Shown here: positions 17,181 to 26,039 of the stretch, one piece after another
Layout of the letters: each line of letters opens with the position of its first letter
How positions within the stretch are numbered: position 1 is the stretch's first letter
NCBI RefSeq assembly: GCF_001570565.1
Contig: NZ_BBXE01000017.1
Coordinates: forward strand, 62,001 to 126,000
Direction: 5' to 3'
DNA: 64,000 bases
Origin: Herbidospora yilanensis
Lineage (GTDB): Bacteria; Actinomycetota; Actinomycetes; Streptosporangiales; Streptosporangiaceae
Notes under the pieces: model-generated
Databases searched by the model: none
Told to the model about the DNA's origin: nothing
Seen by the model: only the letters and a program-made list of their open reading frames with translations
Translations under genes and position numbers: made by a program

Positions 17181-17815
17181 TCCGCGTCGTCATCGCCGAC
17201 GACCACCCCGTCGTCCGGGCGGCGTTCGCCGATCTGCTGTCCACCCAGCCCGACTTCACCGTGGTCGGCACCGCCTCCGACGGCGCGGAGGCGGTCCGGG
17301 TGTGCGCCCGGACCGCCCCCGACCTGGTGCTGATGGACGTCCGGATGCCCGTGATGGACGGCATCGAGGCCACCCGGCGGTTGTCCCCGGAGGCCCGGGT
17401 GCTCATCCTCACCACCTTCGACCTCGACGAGTACGTCTACGACGCGCTGCGCGCGGGGGCCAGCGGGTTCCTGCTCAAGGACGTCACCGCCGAGCGCCTC
17501 TTCGACGCCGTCCGGGTCGTGGCCGCCGGTGAGGCGCTGCTGGCGCCCACGGTCACGCGGCGGCTCATCGGCGAGTTCGCGCAGCTCCGGCCCAGGGTCT
17601 CCGTCGAGGGCCTGACGCCCCGGGAGACGCAGGTGCTGCGGCTGATCGCCGAGGGGCTGTCGAACCCGGAGATCGCGGCCCGGCTGACCGTCACCGAGGA
17701 GACGGTGAAGACCCACGTCAGCCGGGTGCTGAACAAGCTGGGCCTGCGCGACCGGACGCAGGCCGTGGTCGCGGCCTACGAGTCGGGCCTGGTGGTGCCC
17801 CGGTTCAGGGGATGA
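17177..17815 (+). CDS. Response regulator, NarL/LuxR family
   Basis: A 212-residue regulator. Receiver: [10 protein letters not shown] acidic pair, phospho-acceptor Asp in VLMDVRMP, switch Thr in ILTTFD and the Lys in FLLKDV. Output: [45 protein letters not shown], a standard LuxR helix-turn-helix. The GTG start overlaps the kinase stop by four bases. Its last 11 bases overlap the end of the convergent multicopper oxidase gene. Confidence 0.94.
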   Translation: MIRVVIADDHPVVRAAFADLLSTQPDFTVVGTASDGAEAVRVCARTAPDLVLMDVRMPVMDGIEATRRLSPEARVLILTTFDLDEYVYDALRAGASGFLLKDVTAERLFDAVRVVAAGEALLAPTVTRRLIGEFAQLRPRVSVEGLTPRETQVLRLIAEGLSNPEIAARLTVTEETVKTHVSRVLNKLGLRDRTQAVVAAYESGLVVPRFRG

Positions 17816-19238
17816 CGTCGAAGGTGGCCATCATGGCCATGTCCTCGTGTTCGAGGTTGTGGCAGTGGAAGACGTACCGCCCCGGATAGCCGTCGAACCG
17901 GGCGATCACTTCGAGGGTCTGCGCCTCCCGCAGTTCGACGGTGTCCTTCCACTCGGGGTTCGGCGTGCCGTCGGCGATCACCTGGAAGTGCGCCAGGTGG
18001 AGGTGGATGGGGTGGCTGACGTCGCTGGTGAAGCGCCAGATCTCGGTCGCGCCGAGCTTGACCGTGGCGTCGACCCGGTCGGCGGCGTACGGCTTTCCGT
18101 TGATCAGCCAGCCGGTGCCGCCGTGCAGGTTGCCGCTGGTGAACTCGAAGTCGCGGGTCGCCGTGGCCGACGCCGGGTCGAGCCGGTCGACGCGGGAGAG
18201 CACGGCCGGGATCGCGGAGTCGTCGGGGGCGTCGCGGTCGACGTCGAACCGCATGACGCGGCCGTCGTCGGCGAGGTCGCGCAGTTCGACGCGGTCGCCG
18301 ATCCGGTGGGCGGCGAAGTCGACGACGAGGTCGGCCCGTTCGCCGGGCGCGAGCCGTACCGAGTCGAGGGTTCTCGGCGCGGGCAGCAGGCCGCCGTCGG
18401 TGCCGATCTGGACGATCGGGCCGCCGGTCGACAACTCGTAGGGCCGCGCGTTCGACGCGTTGACCACCCGCAGCCGGTAGCGGGCGCGGGCCACCTTCAG
18501 CACCGGCCACGGCGCGCCGTTGACCAGCGTGACGTCGCCCAGCACCCCGCCCATGTAGGCCTCCTTGGCGCCGGGCCTCCCCGGCACGCCGGGGTAGGGC
18601 ATCGTGCCGTCGGCGGCGAAGGAGCGGTCGCAGATCACCAGCGGGATCTCGCGTTCCCCCTTCGGGAGCGGCAGGGCGTCCTCCTCGTCGTCGCGGACCA
18701 GGAACAGGCCGGCCAGGCCGCGCCAGACCTGCGGGCCGGTGTGGTCCATGCGGTGGTCGTGATACCAGAGCGTGGCGGCGCGCTGCGTCATCGGATAGTC
18801 GTATTCGCGGGTCGCCCCCGGGAGTACGAGGTCGGCCGGATGCCCGTCCGAGGCCGCCGGGGTGTGGCCTCCGTGGAGGTGCAGCACGGTCGGCTCGGCC
18901 AGGCCGTTGGTGAGCCGCACCACCGTCCTGCGGTCGCGCCGGGTCTCGATCGTCGGGCCGGGGAAGACGCCGTCGTAGCCCCAGACGGGCGTGCGCAGCC
19001 CCGGCAGGATGGCGGCGACCGCCTGACGGGCGGTGAGGTCGTAGTGGTCGGCGTCGCCGCGCCGGACCGGGCGGGCCACCGGCGGGACGGGCAGCGGGAC
19101 GGCGAACGGTTCGGGAAGCGGTGCGGTGCTGCGCAGGACCTGCGGCACCGGGGTGCCCGCCAGCAGCGAGCACCCCGTGACCAGGGCGAACCCGCCCAGG
19201 CCGATGGTGGCCAGGGCCTCACGCCGGGTGAGCCTCAC
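17805..19238 (-). CDS. Multicopper oxidase (Tat-exported, probable lipoprotein)
   Basis: A 477-residue three-domain cupredoxin oxidase. The N-terminus [21 protein letters not shown] combines a Tat-like RR pair with a lipobox (VTGC), so it is probably folded before export and lipid-anchored outside. The four copper motifs are present: [24 protein letters not shown] and [14 protein letters not shown] with the type-1 Met. This is a CotA/SufI-like arrangement; the MM at the end fits a medium-potential copper site. GTG start overlaps the stop of a small membrane protein gene (GTGA). Candidate roles are copper detoxification, metal oxidation or phenolic oxidation; nothing nearby chooses between them. 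Confidence 0.93.
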   Translation of the reverse strand: MRLTRREALATIGLGGFALVTGCSLLAGTPVPQVLRSTAPLPEPFAVPLPVPPVARPVRRGDADHYDLTARQAVAAILPGLRTPVWGYDGVFPGPTIETRRDRRTVVRLTNGLAEPTVLHLHGGHTPAASDGHPADLVLPGATREYDYPMTQRAATLWYHDHRMDHTGPQVWRGLAGLFLVRDDEEDALPLPKGEREIPLVICDRSFAADGTMPYPGVPGRPGAKEAYMGGVLGDVTLVNGAPWPVLKVARARYRLRVVNASNARPYELSTGGPIVQIGTDGGLLPAPRTLDSVRLAPGERADLVVDFAAHRIGDRVELRDLADDGRVMRFDVDRDAPDDSAIPAVLSRVDRLDPASATATRDFEFTSGNLHGGTGWLINGKPYAADRVDATVKLGATEIWRFTSDVSHPIHLHLAHFQVIADGTPNPEWKDTVELREAQTLEVIARFDGYPGRYVFHCHNLEHEDMAMMATFDVIP

Positions 19239-19600
19239 GCCGCCGCCGACGCGGTCCGCCGGGCCGGATAGAGGTAGCCCAGCGAGTGGACCACGCCCCC
19301 GAACATGAGCATGCCGATCGGCACGTGCAGCGCCTTGAAGTGCGCGAATCCCAAGTACATCTGCACGAAGACCAGCAGCAGCGTCAGCGCCGCCGGGACG
19401 ATCACCTTCCGGTCCTTCGTCATGATCGAGACCACCAGAGAGGCCAGCGCCGCCAGCAGCACCAGGATCGCGCTGGCCCGGTGCATGCCGCGCCCGCCCG
19501 GTGAGGCGAGCAGCAACCCGGCGGTGATGCCCTGAATGAGGAGTGCGGCCGCGAGGACCAGCGTCACGATCCGCCGCGCGCCCAGATATGCCGTGTTCAT
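19235..19600 (-). CDS. Small four-helix membrane protein, partner of the multicopper oxidase
   Basis: A 121-residue protein with four hydrophobic helices (IVTLVLAAALLIQGITAGLLL, ASAILVLLAALASLVVSIM, VIVPAALTLLLVFVQMYLGF, VPIGMLMFGGVVHSLGYL). Histidines near or in helices (GMHRAS, HFKALHVP, VVHS) could bind haem or copper, but I do not recognise a defined family. ATG at 19598-19600 is the first Met of the first helix. It is co-transcribed with and overlaps the oxidase gene, so an electron-transfer or assembly partner is the simplest guess. Confidence 0.75.
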   Translation of the reverse strand: MNTAYLGARRIVTLVLAAALLIQGITAGLLLASPGGRGMHRASAILVLLAALASLVVSIMTKDRKVIVPAALTLLLVFVQMYLGFAHFKALHVPIGMLMFGGVVHSLGYLYPARRTASAAA

Positions 19601-19764
19601 GGGCCGATCGTCGCCGCCCGGCGTGGCCCGGCGCGTCCTGCCGGGGATGGCCCGTCGGCTACGTCCGCTGCGGTAGCCGCCGCGTGTCAGTGCCACGACG
19701 GTCCCATGTCAGCGCGGTCGGCGACGGTTGACCCATCGATCACCGCGAACACGAGGAGCACCGG

Positions 19765-20823
19765 ATGTCCACCACCACCGCCACCCTTCAGGCGACCATC
19801 GACGAGCTCGTCGGCGCCGGCATCCTCAGCGCGCAGTTGCGCCTGCACGACCGGGGAGAGGTCTGGGTGGGCACCGCCGGGGTCGCCCGGCTGGGCGAGC
19901 CGGCGGGTCCCCCGGCCGACGGGCGGTTCCGGATCGGCAGCGCCACCAAGACCTTCGCCGCGACCGTGGTGCTGGGCCTGGTCGCCGAGGGCAGGTTCGG
20001 GCTGGACGACCCGGTCGCCGGCCACCTGCCCGGCTTCGGCCTCGACCCCCGGATCACGGTGCGCATGCTGCTGCAGCACACCAGCGGGGTGTTCAACTTC
20101 ACCGGCGAGTACTTCGAGGACGGCACGGTCGTCCCCGGCATCCCGGCGCTGGGCGAAGAGTGGGTGGACGGCCGCTTCCGGACGTACCCGCCGGAGGAGC
20201 TGGCGCGGTTCGCGCTGGCCAGGCCCGCGCGGTTCGAGCCGGGCGCCGACTGGAGCTACTCCAACACCAACTACGTGCTGGCCCGGCTCCTGGTCGAGCG
20301 GGTCACCGGCCGCTCGCTCGCCGAGGAGACGCACCGGCTGATCCTCGGCCCGCTCGGCCTGACCGGCACCTTCCTGCCGGGCGCCGACACGGAGATCCCC
20401 GGCCCGCACGCCCACGCCTACTACCGCTACGAGGAGGACGGGGCCGAGAAGACGGTCGACGTCACCGTCCAGAACCCGTCGTGGATCTCCACCGGCGGCG
20501 ACATGATCTCCACCACCGAGGACCTGCACACGTTCTTCTCGGCGCTGATGAGCGGCCGCCTCCTCCCGGCCCCGCTCCTGGACGAGATGCGCACCCCCCA
20601 CCCGAAGGCGGGCTACGGCCTCGGCCTGTTCGTCCTGCGGGACGGCGCCCTGCTCAACCACAACGGCGGCCTGTCGGGCTACGCGACGCTCATGTACGGC
20701 ACCCCCGACGGCGGCACCACCCTGACCGGGTCGATCACCTTCGTGGACGACGCCGCGATGTCCCAGGCGGCGACCTTCCAGAAGTTCGTGGAGCGCGTCC
20801 TCGACGAGGTCTTCAGTCGCTGA
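19765..20823 (+). CDS. Serine hydrolase, class C beta-lactamase/DD-peptidase fold
   Basis: A 352-residue hydrolase of the Beta-lactamase (AmpC/R61) family. The motifs are SATK (nucleophile in FRIGSATKTF), YSN (WSYSNTNYV) and HNGG (NHNGGLSGY, replacing KTG as in R61-type DD-peptidases and esterases). No signal peptide is seen, so it is likely cytoplasmic and more likely an esterase or D-amino-peptidase than a resistance enzyme. ATG at 19765 is preceded by ACGAGGAGCACCGG. The gene is single; its last 11 bases overlap the end of the convergent GNAT gene. Confidence 0.9.
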   Translation: MSTTTATLQATIDELVGAGILSAQLRLHDRGEVWVGTAGVARLGEPAGPPADGRFRIGSATKTFAATVVLGLVAEGRFGLDDPVAGHLPGFGLDPRITVRMLLQHTSGVFNFTGEYFEDGTVVPGIPALGEEWVDGRFRTYPPEELARFALARPARFEPGADWSYSNTNYVLARLLVERVTGRSLAEETHRLILGPLGLTGTFLPGADTEIPGPHAHAYYRYEEDGAEKTVDVTVQNPSWISTGGDMISTTEDLHTFFSALMSGRLLPAPLLDEMRTPHPKAGYGLGLFVLRDGALLNHNGGLSGYATLMYGTPDGGTTLTGSITFVDDAAMSQAATFQKFVERVLDEVFSR

Positions 20824-21529
20824 TCCGGTAGTGGTAGGCGTGGGACGGGGTGAACCCGCGCCGGGCGTAGAGGGCCCTGGCGCCCGGGTTGTCCTCCTCG
20901 ACCTGGAGGTAGAGACACCGGGCGCCCTCCCCTTCGGCCCAGGCCGCGCCCGCCGCGAGCACCTCCGACGCGATCCCCCGGCGGCGGTGATCGGGCCGGG
21001 TGGCCATGCAGAAGACGCCCGCGTAGCCGTCCTCCACCGCGAAGACCCCCATGCCGGCGACCTCACCGCCGACGGTCGCGGCGAAGAAGGCGACCGGTTC
21101 GGGGATGCGCAGGATCACCCCGGCGGTGCCGGCCCGGTCGTCGAGGGCCGCGAAGACCTCCGGCCAGCGGGCCCGGTCGCGGACCCGCTCCACCGAGGCG
21201 GCCTCGCCCGCGACGGCCGACGTGGGGGCGGTGAGGATCAGCGTCGGGCCGTCGCGGCGGTAACCCCGCGCGGCCAGCGTGCCGTCGAGGCCGGTGTGGA
21301 CCTCGGCCGGGCTGACCTGGACGCAGACGGCCCGGCCGCGATCACGGTAGTAGCGCTCGACCGCCTCGATCGACGGGGCCGATCCGGGCAGCGGCAGGGC
21401 GGAGTTGACGCGGCGGCGCGGCACCGAGGGGGTGTGCCGGAGCAGCCAGCCGTCCCTCTCCTCCACGTCGACGGCCGGCCAGGCGCGGGCCGCGCGGCGT
21501 TCGAGCCGCCACCATTCGGGCTGGTCCAT
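20813..21529 (-). CDS. GNAT-family N-acetyltransferase
   Basis: A 238-residue protein. The C-terminal half is the GNAT fold: GVFAVEDGYAGVFCMATRPDHRRRGIASEVLAAGAAWAEGEGA holds the acetyl-CoA-binding Q/RxxGxG/A loop, and LYLQVEEDNPGARALYARRGF is the closing motif. The N-terminal half (WWRLERRAARAWPAVDVEERDGWLLRHTP) matches the N-terminal domain of two-domain GNATs. ATG at 21527-21529 (MDQPEWW) was preferred over a codon 27 bases upstream. Substrate unknown. Confidence 0.88.
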   Translation of the reverse strand: MDQPEWWRLERRAARAWPAVDVEERDGWLLRHTPSVPRRRVNSALPLPGSAPSIEAVERYYRDRGRAVCVQVSPAEVHTGLDGTLAARGYRRDGPTLILTAPTSAVAGEAASVERVRDRARWPEVFAALDDRAGTAGVILRIPEPVAFFAATVGGEVAGMGVFAVEDGYAGVFCMATRPDHRRRGIASEVLAAGAAWAEGEGARCLYLQVEEDNPGARALYARRGFTPSHAYHYRISD

Positions 21530-21592
21530 GGGCGGCACCATACACATACCGGACACATACCTGGAGGCGGGGAGTACGCCCCGTATTGTCTA

Positions 21593-22486
21593 ATGGCCAG
21601 CATGGAGATCGGGTGTGACGAGTCGGGGGCGGAGGGCGAGAAGCTCATCGGCGGGGTGACCGACGTGTTCGCCCACGCCGGCGTCGCGCTCACCCTCGAC
21701 GAGGCCGAGGCCTGCATGGACGAGGTGCGGCGCCGCGCCCCCTCGCCCATCACCGAATACAAGGCCTTCGTCATCCGGCGGGCCAAACACCGGCTGGCCC
21801 GCCAATGGCTGCTCGGCCCGACGGGTCCGCTCCAGGGCCGCGCCCACGTCCACCTGACCGACAAGACCCTCCACATGACCCGCCGCGTCGCCGACCTCAT
21901 CGGCGAGGACGGCGACCGCCTCTACCGGCTCGGCCCGGCGGCCTTCGGCACCCGGTGGCGGGACCTGCTGGAGGGCTTCAACGACCTGATGCGCCCCTAC
22001 GCCGACCGGTCGATCGACGACGTGTTCGCCCTGGTCGACGACCTGGCCCAGGCGCCCGGCGAGGCCGGCGACCTGCTGCGCCGGCTGGCCAAGACCCGCC
22101 CCCAGATCGAAGACCTGCGGGTGCGCCTGGCCCGCGACCCGGGCACCGCCGCGCCTCTCGACCCGCTGCTGCCGGCGATCGTTCGGGCGGTGGAGTACTG
22201 GGGCCGGGGCCACCCGGTGACGGTCGTCCACGACCGCCAGACGAGCCTCACCGAGGAACGCGTCGACCTGCTGAAGCGGGCCTGCCCCCTGGAGGAGCTG
22301 CGGCTGGTGGAATCCCATCTCGACGCGCGCATCCAGGTGGCCGACCTGCTGGCCGGCATCGCCCGGGGCATCGCCGCCGACGAGCTGCACGGCCGGGGCG
22401 ACCGGCTGCTGGCGGGCCTGCTGGCGCCCTACGTCGACGAGCACTCGGTCTGGGCCGACGGGTCGATGTGGATCTTGGGGGGCTGA
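21593..22486 (+). CDS. DUF3800-family protein (RNase H-like fold predicted)
   Basis: A 297-residue protein. It opens with an acidic DESG motif (MEIGCDESGAEG) and ends with SHLDARIQVADLLAGIARG; the early DESG and the late D-x-x-x-Q-x-A-D pair are the landmarks of DUF3800, thought to adopt an RNase H-like nuclease fold. Middle region is helical without other motifs. There is no Shine-Dalgarno in front of the ATG at 21593; TATTGT ends five bases upstream, so the mRNA may be leaderless. The last 58 bases overlap the 3' end of the convergent dehydrogenase gene. Role unknown; relatives are often near defence or mobile genes, but none are seen here. Confidence 0.75.
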   Translation: MASMEIGCDESGAEGEKLIGGVTDVFAHAGVALTLDEAEACMDEVRRRAPSPITEYKAFVIRRAKHRLARQWLLGPTGPLQGRAHVHLTDKTLHMTRRVADLIGEDGDRLYRLGPAAFGTRWRDLLEGFNDLMRPYADRSIDDVFALVDDLAQAPGEAGDLLRRLAKTRPQIEDLRVRLARDPGTAAPLDPLLPAIVRAVEYWGRGHPVTVVHDRQTSLTEERVDLLKRACPLEELRLVESHLDARIQVADLLAGIARGIAADELHGRGDRLLAGLLAPYVDEHSVWADGSMWILGG

Positions 22487-23463
22487 CCGGGATCCCGCTC
22501 CCCCGCCGACGTCCCTGTCAATGTCCCGGTCAACGCCCCGGCCACGTCGTCGAGCCCGACGGTCGCGGCGATCAGCGGGGTCGGGTCGACCGCGCCGGAG
22601 GCGTAGCGCTCGATGGTCCCGGCCAGGCCGCCTGAGGCGCTGAGCACGCCGGTCACCCGCAGATCCTTCAGCGCGATCACGCGGGTGTCGACCAGGCTGG
22701 GCTCCCCGGCCAGGCCGATGTAGACCACCCGCCCGCCGGGTTCGACCCTCTCGACGGCCAGCGCGGGCAGGCGGGCGGCGTTGGAGGCGTCGATCACCGC
22801 GTCGAACGGCAGGTCGGGCACCTCCGTGTGGCAGGCGAAGCCGAGCGACCGGGCGAACGCCGTCGACAGGCCGAGCAGGTGGACCTCGGCGCCCTCGGCC
22901 GCCGCGAACATGGCCGCCAGCAGCCCGATCGTGCCCGGCCCGAGGATCAGCAGCCGGTCGCCCGCCCGCAGCCGGGCGGCCCGGACGGCGCGCAGCGCGT
23001 TCCCGCCCGGCTCGATCATCGCCCCCAGCGCGGGCCCGACGGCGTCGGGCAGGACGTGGAGGGCGAAAACGGGCACCGGCAGGTATTCGGCCAGGGCCCC
23101 CGGGCGGCCGTGCCGGATCCCGATCTCGAACCGATCGGCGCACAGGTGCTGCCGTCCGCCCAGACAGCGGTGACAGGTCTGGCACCCGAGCATGGTGTCC
23201 CCGGTGACCCGGCGGCCGAGCCACTCGCGGGAGACGCCGGCCCCGAGGGCGGCCACCACACCGCACCACTCGTGCCCGATCCGGAGGGGGTAGCGGGCCT
23301 GGCCGTCGTGCAGGTAGGCCATCTCGCCGGTGAAGAACTCGGCGTCGGTGCCGCACACGCCGGCCCGTTCGACCCGGACGACCACTTCGCCGGGCCCCGG
23401 CACGGGCGGCTCGACGTCCAGGACTTCGCCCTGGAACGGGCCGGTGATGACGAACGCGCGCAT
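22429..23463 (-). CDS. Zinc-dependent alcohol dehydrogenase (MDR family)
   Basis: A 344-residue medium-chain dehydrogenase. Catalytic zinc ligands: Cys in AGVCGTDAEF and His-Glu in IGHEWCG. The structural zinc lobe is GCQTCHRCLGGRQHLC with four Cys. The NAD(P)-binding loop is LILGPGTIGLL. Overall it resembles threonine/sorbitol dehydrogenase-like members; substrate not predictable. ATG at 23461-23463. It faces an ArsR-family regulator across 102 bases that contain a double palindrome, so it is likely repressed by that protein. Confidence 0.93.
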   Translation of the reverse strand: MRAFVITGPFQGEVLDVEPPVPGPGEVVVRVERAGVCGTDAEFFTGEMAYLHDGQARYPLRIGHEWCGVVAALGAGVSREWLGRRVTGDTMLGCQTCHRCLGGRQHLCADRFEIGIRHGRPGALAEYLPVPVFALHVLPDAVGPALGAMIEPGGNALRAVRAARLRAGDRLLILGPGTIGLLAAMFAAAEGAEVHLLGLSTAFARSLGFACHTEVPDLPFDAVIDASNAARLPALAVERVEPGGRVVYIGLAGEPSLVDTRVIALKDLRVTGVLSASGGLAGTIERYASGAVDPTPLIAATVGLDDVAGALTGTLTGTSAGERDPGQPPKIHIDPSAQTECSST

Positions 23464-23518
23464 GATCCCCTTTCTCCCGGATCCTACGGTGGCGTACCGA
23501 TTTCGGCCATCCCCAATC

Positions 23519-23548
23519 GCAAAGAGTTCTTTGCAAAGAGTTCTTTGC
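23519..23548. promoter_or_regulatory. Two overlapping 16-bp palindromes, operator of the ArsR/MFS and dehydrogenase genes
   Basis: GCAAAGAGTTCTTTGC occurs at 23519-23534 and again at 23533-23548, sharing two bases, so the whole block is itself palindromic. It sits 18 bases before the ArsR ATG and 56 bases before the divergent dehydrogenase. Its AT content is far above the surroundings. Confidence 0.8.
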
Positions 23549-23565
23549 GGTTTATGGTGGTCGGC

Positions 23566-24126
23566 ATGAACGAGTCCGTGTTCCTCGACGCCAAGGGCCT
23601 GCGCGCGCTGGCACACCCGGTCCGCGTGCAGTTGCTCGGCCTGCTGCGGCTCTACGGCCCCCAGACCGCGACCGGCCTCGCCGACCGGCTGGGCCTCACC
23701 TCCGGCGCGACCAGCTACCACCTCCGCCAGCTCGCGGGCGGCGGGTTCGTGGAGGAGGACGTGAACCGGGGCAACGGCCGCGAGCGCTGGTGGCGGGCGG
23801 TCCACCGCATCACCCACTTCGAAGGCCGGGAACTGGCCGACCAGGAACCGGAGGCCGCGTTCATGTACCTCCAGTCGGTGATCGACGTCCAGGGACAGCG
23901 CGCCCAGCGCACCCTGTCCGCCCACCAGACGATGCCCGGCCCGTGGCGCGACGTCTTCGACCTCAGCGACTGGTCCCTGCGCCTGACCCCCGAGGAGGCC
24001 CACAGCCTGATCGAGGAACTCCACGCCGTCGTCGGCCGCTACCGCTTCGACGGCCCCGACGCCGGAGCCCCCGACGACGCCGAACGCGTCGTGATCGTCA
24101 TCCACTCCCTGCCGGAGCCGTCATGA
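23566..24126 (+). CDS. ArsR-like winged-helix transcriptional regulator
   Basis: A 186-residue regulator. Residues 10-75 are the ArsR-type winged helix: LRALAHPVRVQLLGLLRLYGPQTATGLADRLGLTSGATSYHLRQLAGGGFVEE. The C-terminal 110 residues form a longer effector domain than in metal sensors, and no metal-binding Cys cluster is present. ATG at 23566. The stop overlaps the ATG of the MFS gene (ATGA), so it controls its own exporter operon, most likely through the double palindrome directly upstream. Confidence 0.9.
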   Translation: MNESVFLDAKGLRALAHPVRVQLLGLLRLYGPQTATGLADRLGLTSGATSYHLRQLAGGGFVEEDVNRGNGRERWWRAVHRITHFEGRELADQEPEAAFMYLQSVIDVQGQRAQRTLSAHQTMPGPWRDVFDLSDWSLRLTPEEAHSLIEELHAVVGRYRFDGPDAGAPDDAERVVIVIHSLPEPS

Positions 24127-25430
24127 GCCGCTCGTGGCGCCCGGTCGCGGGCCTGTTCGCCGCCTCCCTCGTCGCCCACACGGGCACCCGCGTCTCCGCG
24201 ATCGCCATCCCCTGGTTCGTGCTGGTCACCACCGGCAGCGTGACCCAGACCGGCCTGGTGGCGTTCTGCGAGCTGGCTCCGTACGTGCTGGTCAAGGCCC
24301 TGGCCGGACCGGTCGTCGACCGGGTGGGGCCCAGGACGATGTCGTGGCGGACCGACGCGGTCAGCGCCGGAGCGGCCATGCTGATCCCGATCCTGCACTT
24401 CTCGGGCGTGTTGTCCTTCCCCCTGCTGCTGGTCCTCGTCGCCGTCATCGGGGCCGTGCGCGGGCCGGGCGACCTGGCCAAGGAGATCATGGTCCCCGAG
24501 GCGGCGGAGCTCGGCCGCATCCCCCTGGAGCGGGCGGCCGGCCTCGCGGGCGTCGCCGAACGCCTGGCCTCCACGGTCGGCCCGGCGGTCGCGGGCGCGC
24601 TGGTGGCCCTGACCGGCCCGATGGTCGCCCTGATCGCCAACGCCGCCTGCTTCGCCCTCGGCTCGGTGATCATCGCCACCGTCCTGCCGAAGGACATGGG
24701 CCACCGCCATGCCGAGCCGGGCCCGAGGGTCGGCTACTGGCGCCGGTTCGGCGAGGGCTTCGCCTTCCTGAGGAACGAGCGCCTCATGCTGACCATCACG
24801 ATCATGGTCGGCCTCACCAACTTCCTGGACGCCGCCTTCGCCTCCCTGCTCCTCCCGGTCTGGGCGAAGGAGACGGGCGGGGGCCCGGCCGCCATCGGCC
24901 TGGCCACCAGCGTCATGGGCGTCTCGGCGGTGGCCGGTGCCCTGATCGCGGCGATGGTCGCGCACCGGCTGCCCCGCCGGATGGTCTTCTTCCTCGGCTT
25001 CCTCGTCATCGGCGCCCCGAGGTTCCTGATCCTGGCGGTCGACGTGCCGCTGTGGGCGGTCATCGCCGTCTTCGCGATCGGCGGCTTCGGCAGCGGCTTC
25101 CTGAACCCGATCATCGGCGCGATCTACTTCGAACGGGTGCCGAGGGCGATGCTGGGCCGCGTCAACGCCCTCAGCGACGCGGTGGCCTGGTCGGGCATGC
25201 CCCTCGGCGGCCTGGCGGCCGGCGCGGCGGTGGCGGCCGCCGGCCTGGTGCCGGTGCTGGTCTTCTGCGGCGTGGCCTACTTCCTGATCACCACCCTCAC
25301 CGGCCTGCGCCCCGAGTGGCGGGGGATGCGCTCAGCGCCAGTGGGCGGGCCGGTCGAGGTCGAGCCGGGTCTCCCGGTCGCCCCGGGCGGCGGCGACCTG
25401 CGGACGGGTCAGGAACAGCGCACCCCGTAG
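24123..25430 (+). CDS. MFS transporter, drug-efflux type
   Basis: A 435-residue permease with about twelve helices. The loop between helices 2 and 3 is AGPVVDRVGPRTMSW, the MFS signature; the domain resembles the macrolide/tetracycline-type MFS_3 group (GFAFLRNERLMLTITIMVG). The ATG overlaps the ArsR stop. Its final 99 bases overlap the end of the convergent YkgJ-like/pentapeptide gene, which is a long antiparallel overlap; the last 30 residues are hydrophilic, so the true functional end may be slightly earlier. Confidence 0.92.
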   Translation: MSRSWRPVAGLFAASLVAHTGTRVSAIAIPWFVLVTTGSVTQTGLVAFCELAPYVLVKALAGPVVDRVGPRTMSWRTDAVSAGAAMLIPILHFSGVLSFPLLLVLVAVIGAVRGPGDLAKEIMVPEAAELGRIPLERAAGLAGVAERLASTVGPAVAGALVALTGPMVALIANAACFALGSVIIATVLPKDMGHRHAEPGPRVGYWRRFGEGFAFLRNERLMLTITIMVGLTNFLDAAFASLLLPVWAKETGGGPAAIGLATSVMGVSAVAGALIAAMVAHRLPRRMVFFLGFLVIGAPRFLILAVDVPLWAVIAVFAIGGFGSGFLNPIIGAIYFERVPRAMLGRVNALSDAVAWSGMPLGGLAAGAAVAAAGLVPVLVFCGVAYFLITTLTGLRPEWRGMRSAPVGGPVEVEPGLPVAPGGGDLRTGQEQRTP

Positions 25431-26039
25431 ATCGGCGCCCCGCACGTCGGCCCCGCGCAGGTCGGCCCCCAGCAGGTCGGCCCCGCGGAGGTCGGCGCCG
25501 CGCAGGTCGGCCCCGATCAGCAGCCGCCCCCGCAGGCTCACGCCGCGCAGGTCGTGCCCGCGCAGCCGGGCTCCCGCCAGGTCACGGCGCATCTCCTTGG
25601 CCGGCCCGCGCACCTGCTCGCTGATCTCCCCGAGCCGCGCCCCGACCCGCCCCCGCAACTCGGCGACCGCGAAGGCGTCGATCACCGGGGACGCGGCCAG
25701 CGCCTCGGTCTCCTCGCGCAGGTCGGCGGCGTGGCCGTACCGGCCGGCCTCGTCGAGGTAGCACAGCAGCTCGTGGAGCTGCCGCATCAGCGGGAACAGC
25801 GCGACGTCGCGCTTCTCCCGCGTGACCCGCTGCCCGGCGCCGAAGCAGTCGAAGGTGACACAACCCTGGTAGCCGCTGTCGAGCAGCCGGTCGTGGATGC
25901 GGCAGCGGAAGTCGCCGGTCAGATTGGCGCAGGGCGTGCCGGCGGGCTTGTCGGCGGCGAAGTCGGCCGATCGGGTGAACGGCAGCTCCACGCAGCACAA
26001 CCCCGCGCAGGAGGCGCAGTCGGAGCGCAGGTCGATCAC
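25332..26039 (-). CDS. Cys-cluster (YkgJ-like) protein with C-terminal pentapeptide repeats
   Basis: A 235-residue two-part protein. The first 60 residues carry a Cys cluster (CASCAGLCC, later C, CRIH, GCVTFDCFG) similar to the metal-binding YkgJ family. Residues about 150-215 are pentapeptide repeats of the A(D/N)LxG type (GADLRGADLRGADLLGADLRG), forming a right-handed helix. The GTG start overlaps the stop of the XRE-cupin gene. Pentapeptide proteins can mimic DNA or serve as scaffolds; the combination here does not point to one function. Homologues I recall are annotated only as pentapeptide repeat proteins. Confidence 0.78.
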   Translation of the reverse strand: MIDLRSDCASCAGLCCVELPFTRSADFAADKPAGTPCANLTGDFRCRIHDRLLDSGYQGCVTFDCFGAGQRVTREKRDVALFPLMRQLHELLCYLDEAGRYGHAADLREETEALAASPVIDAFAVAELRGRVGARLGEISEQVRGPAKEMRRDLAGARLRGHDLRGVSLRGRLLIGADLRGADLRGADLLGADLRGADVRGADLRGALFLTRPQVAAARGDRETRLDLDRPAHWR

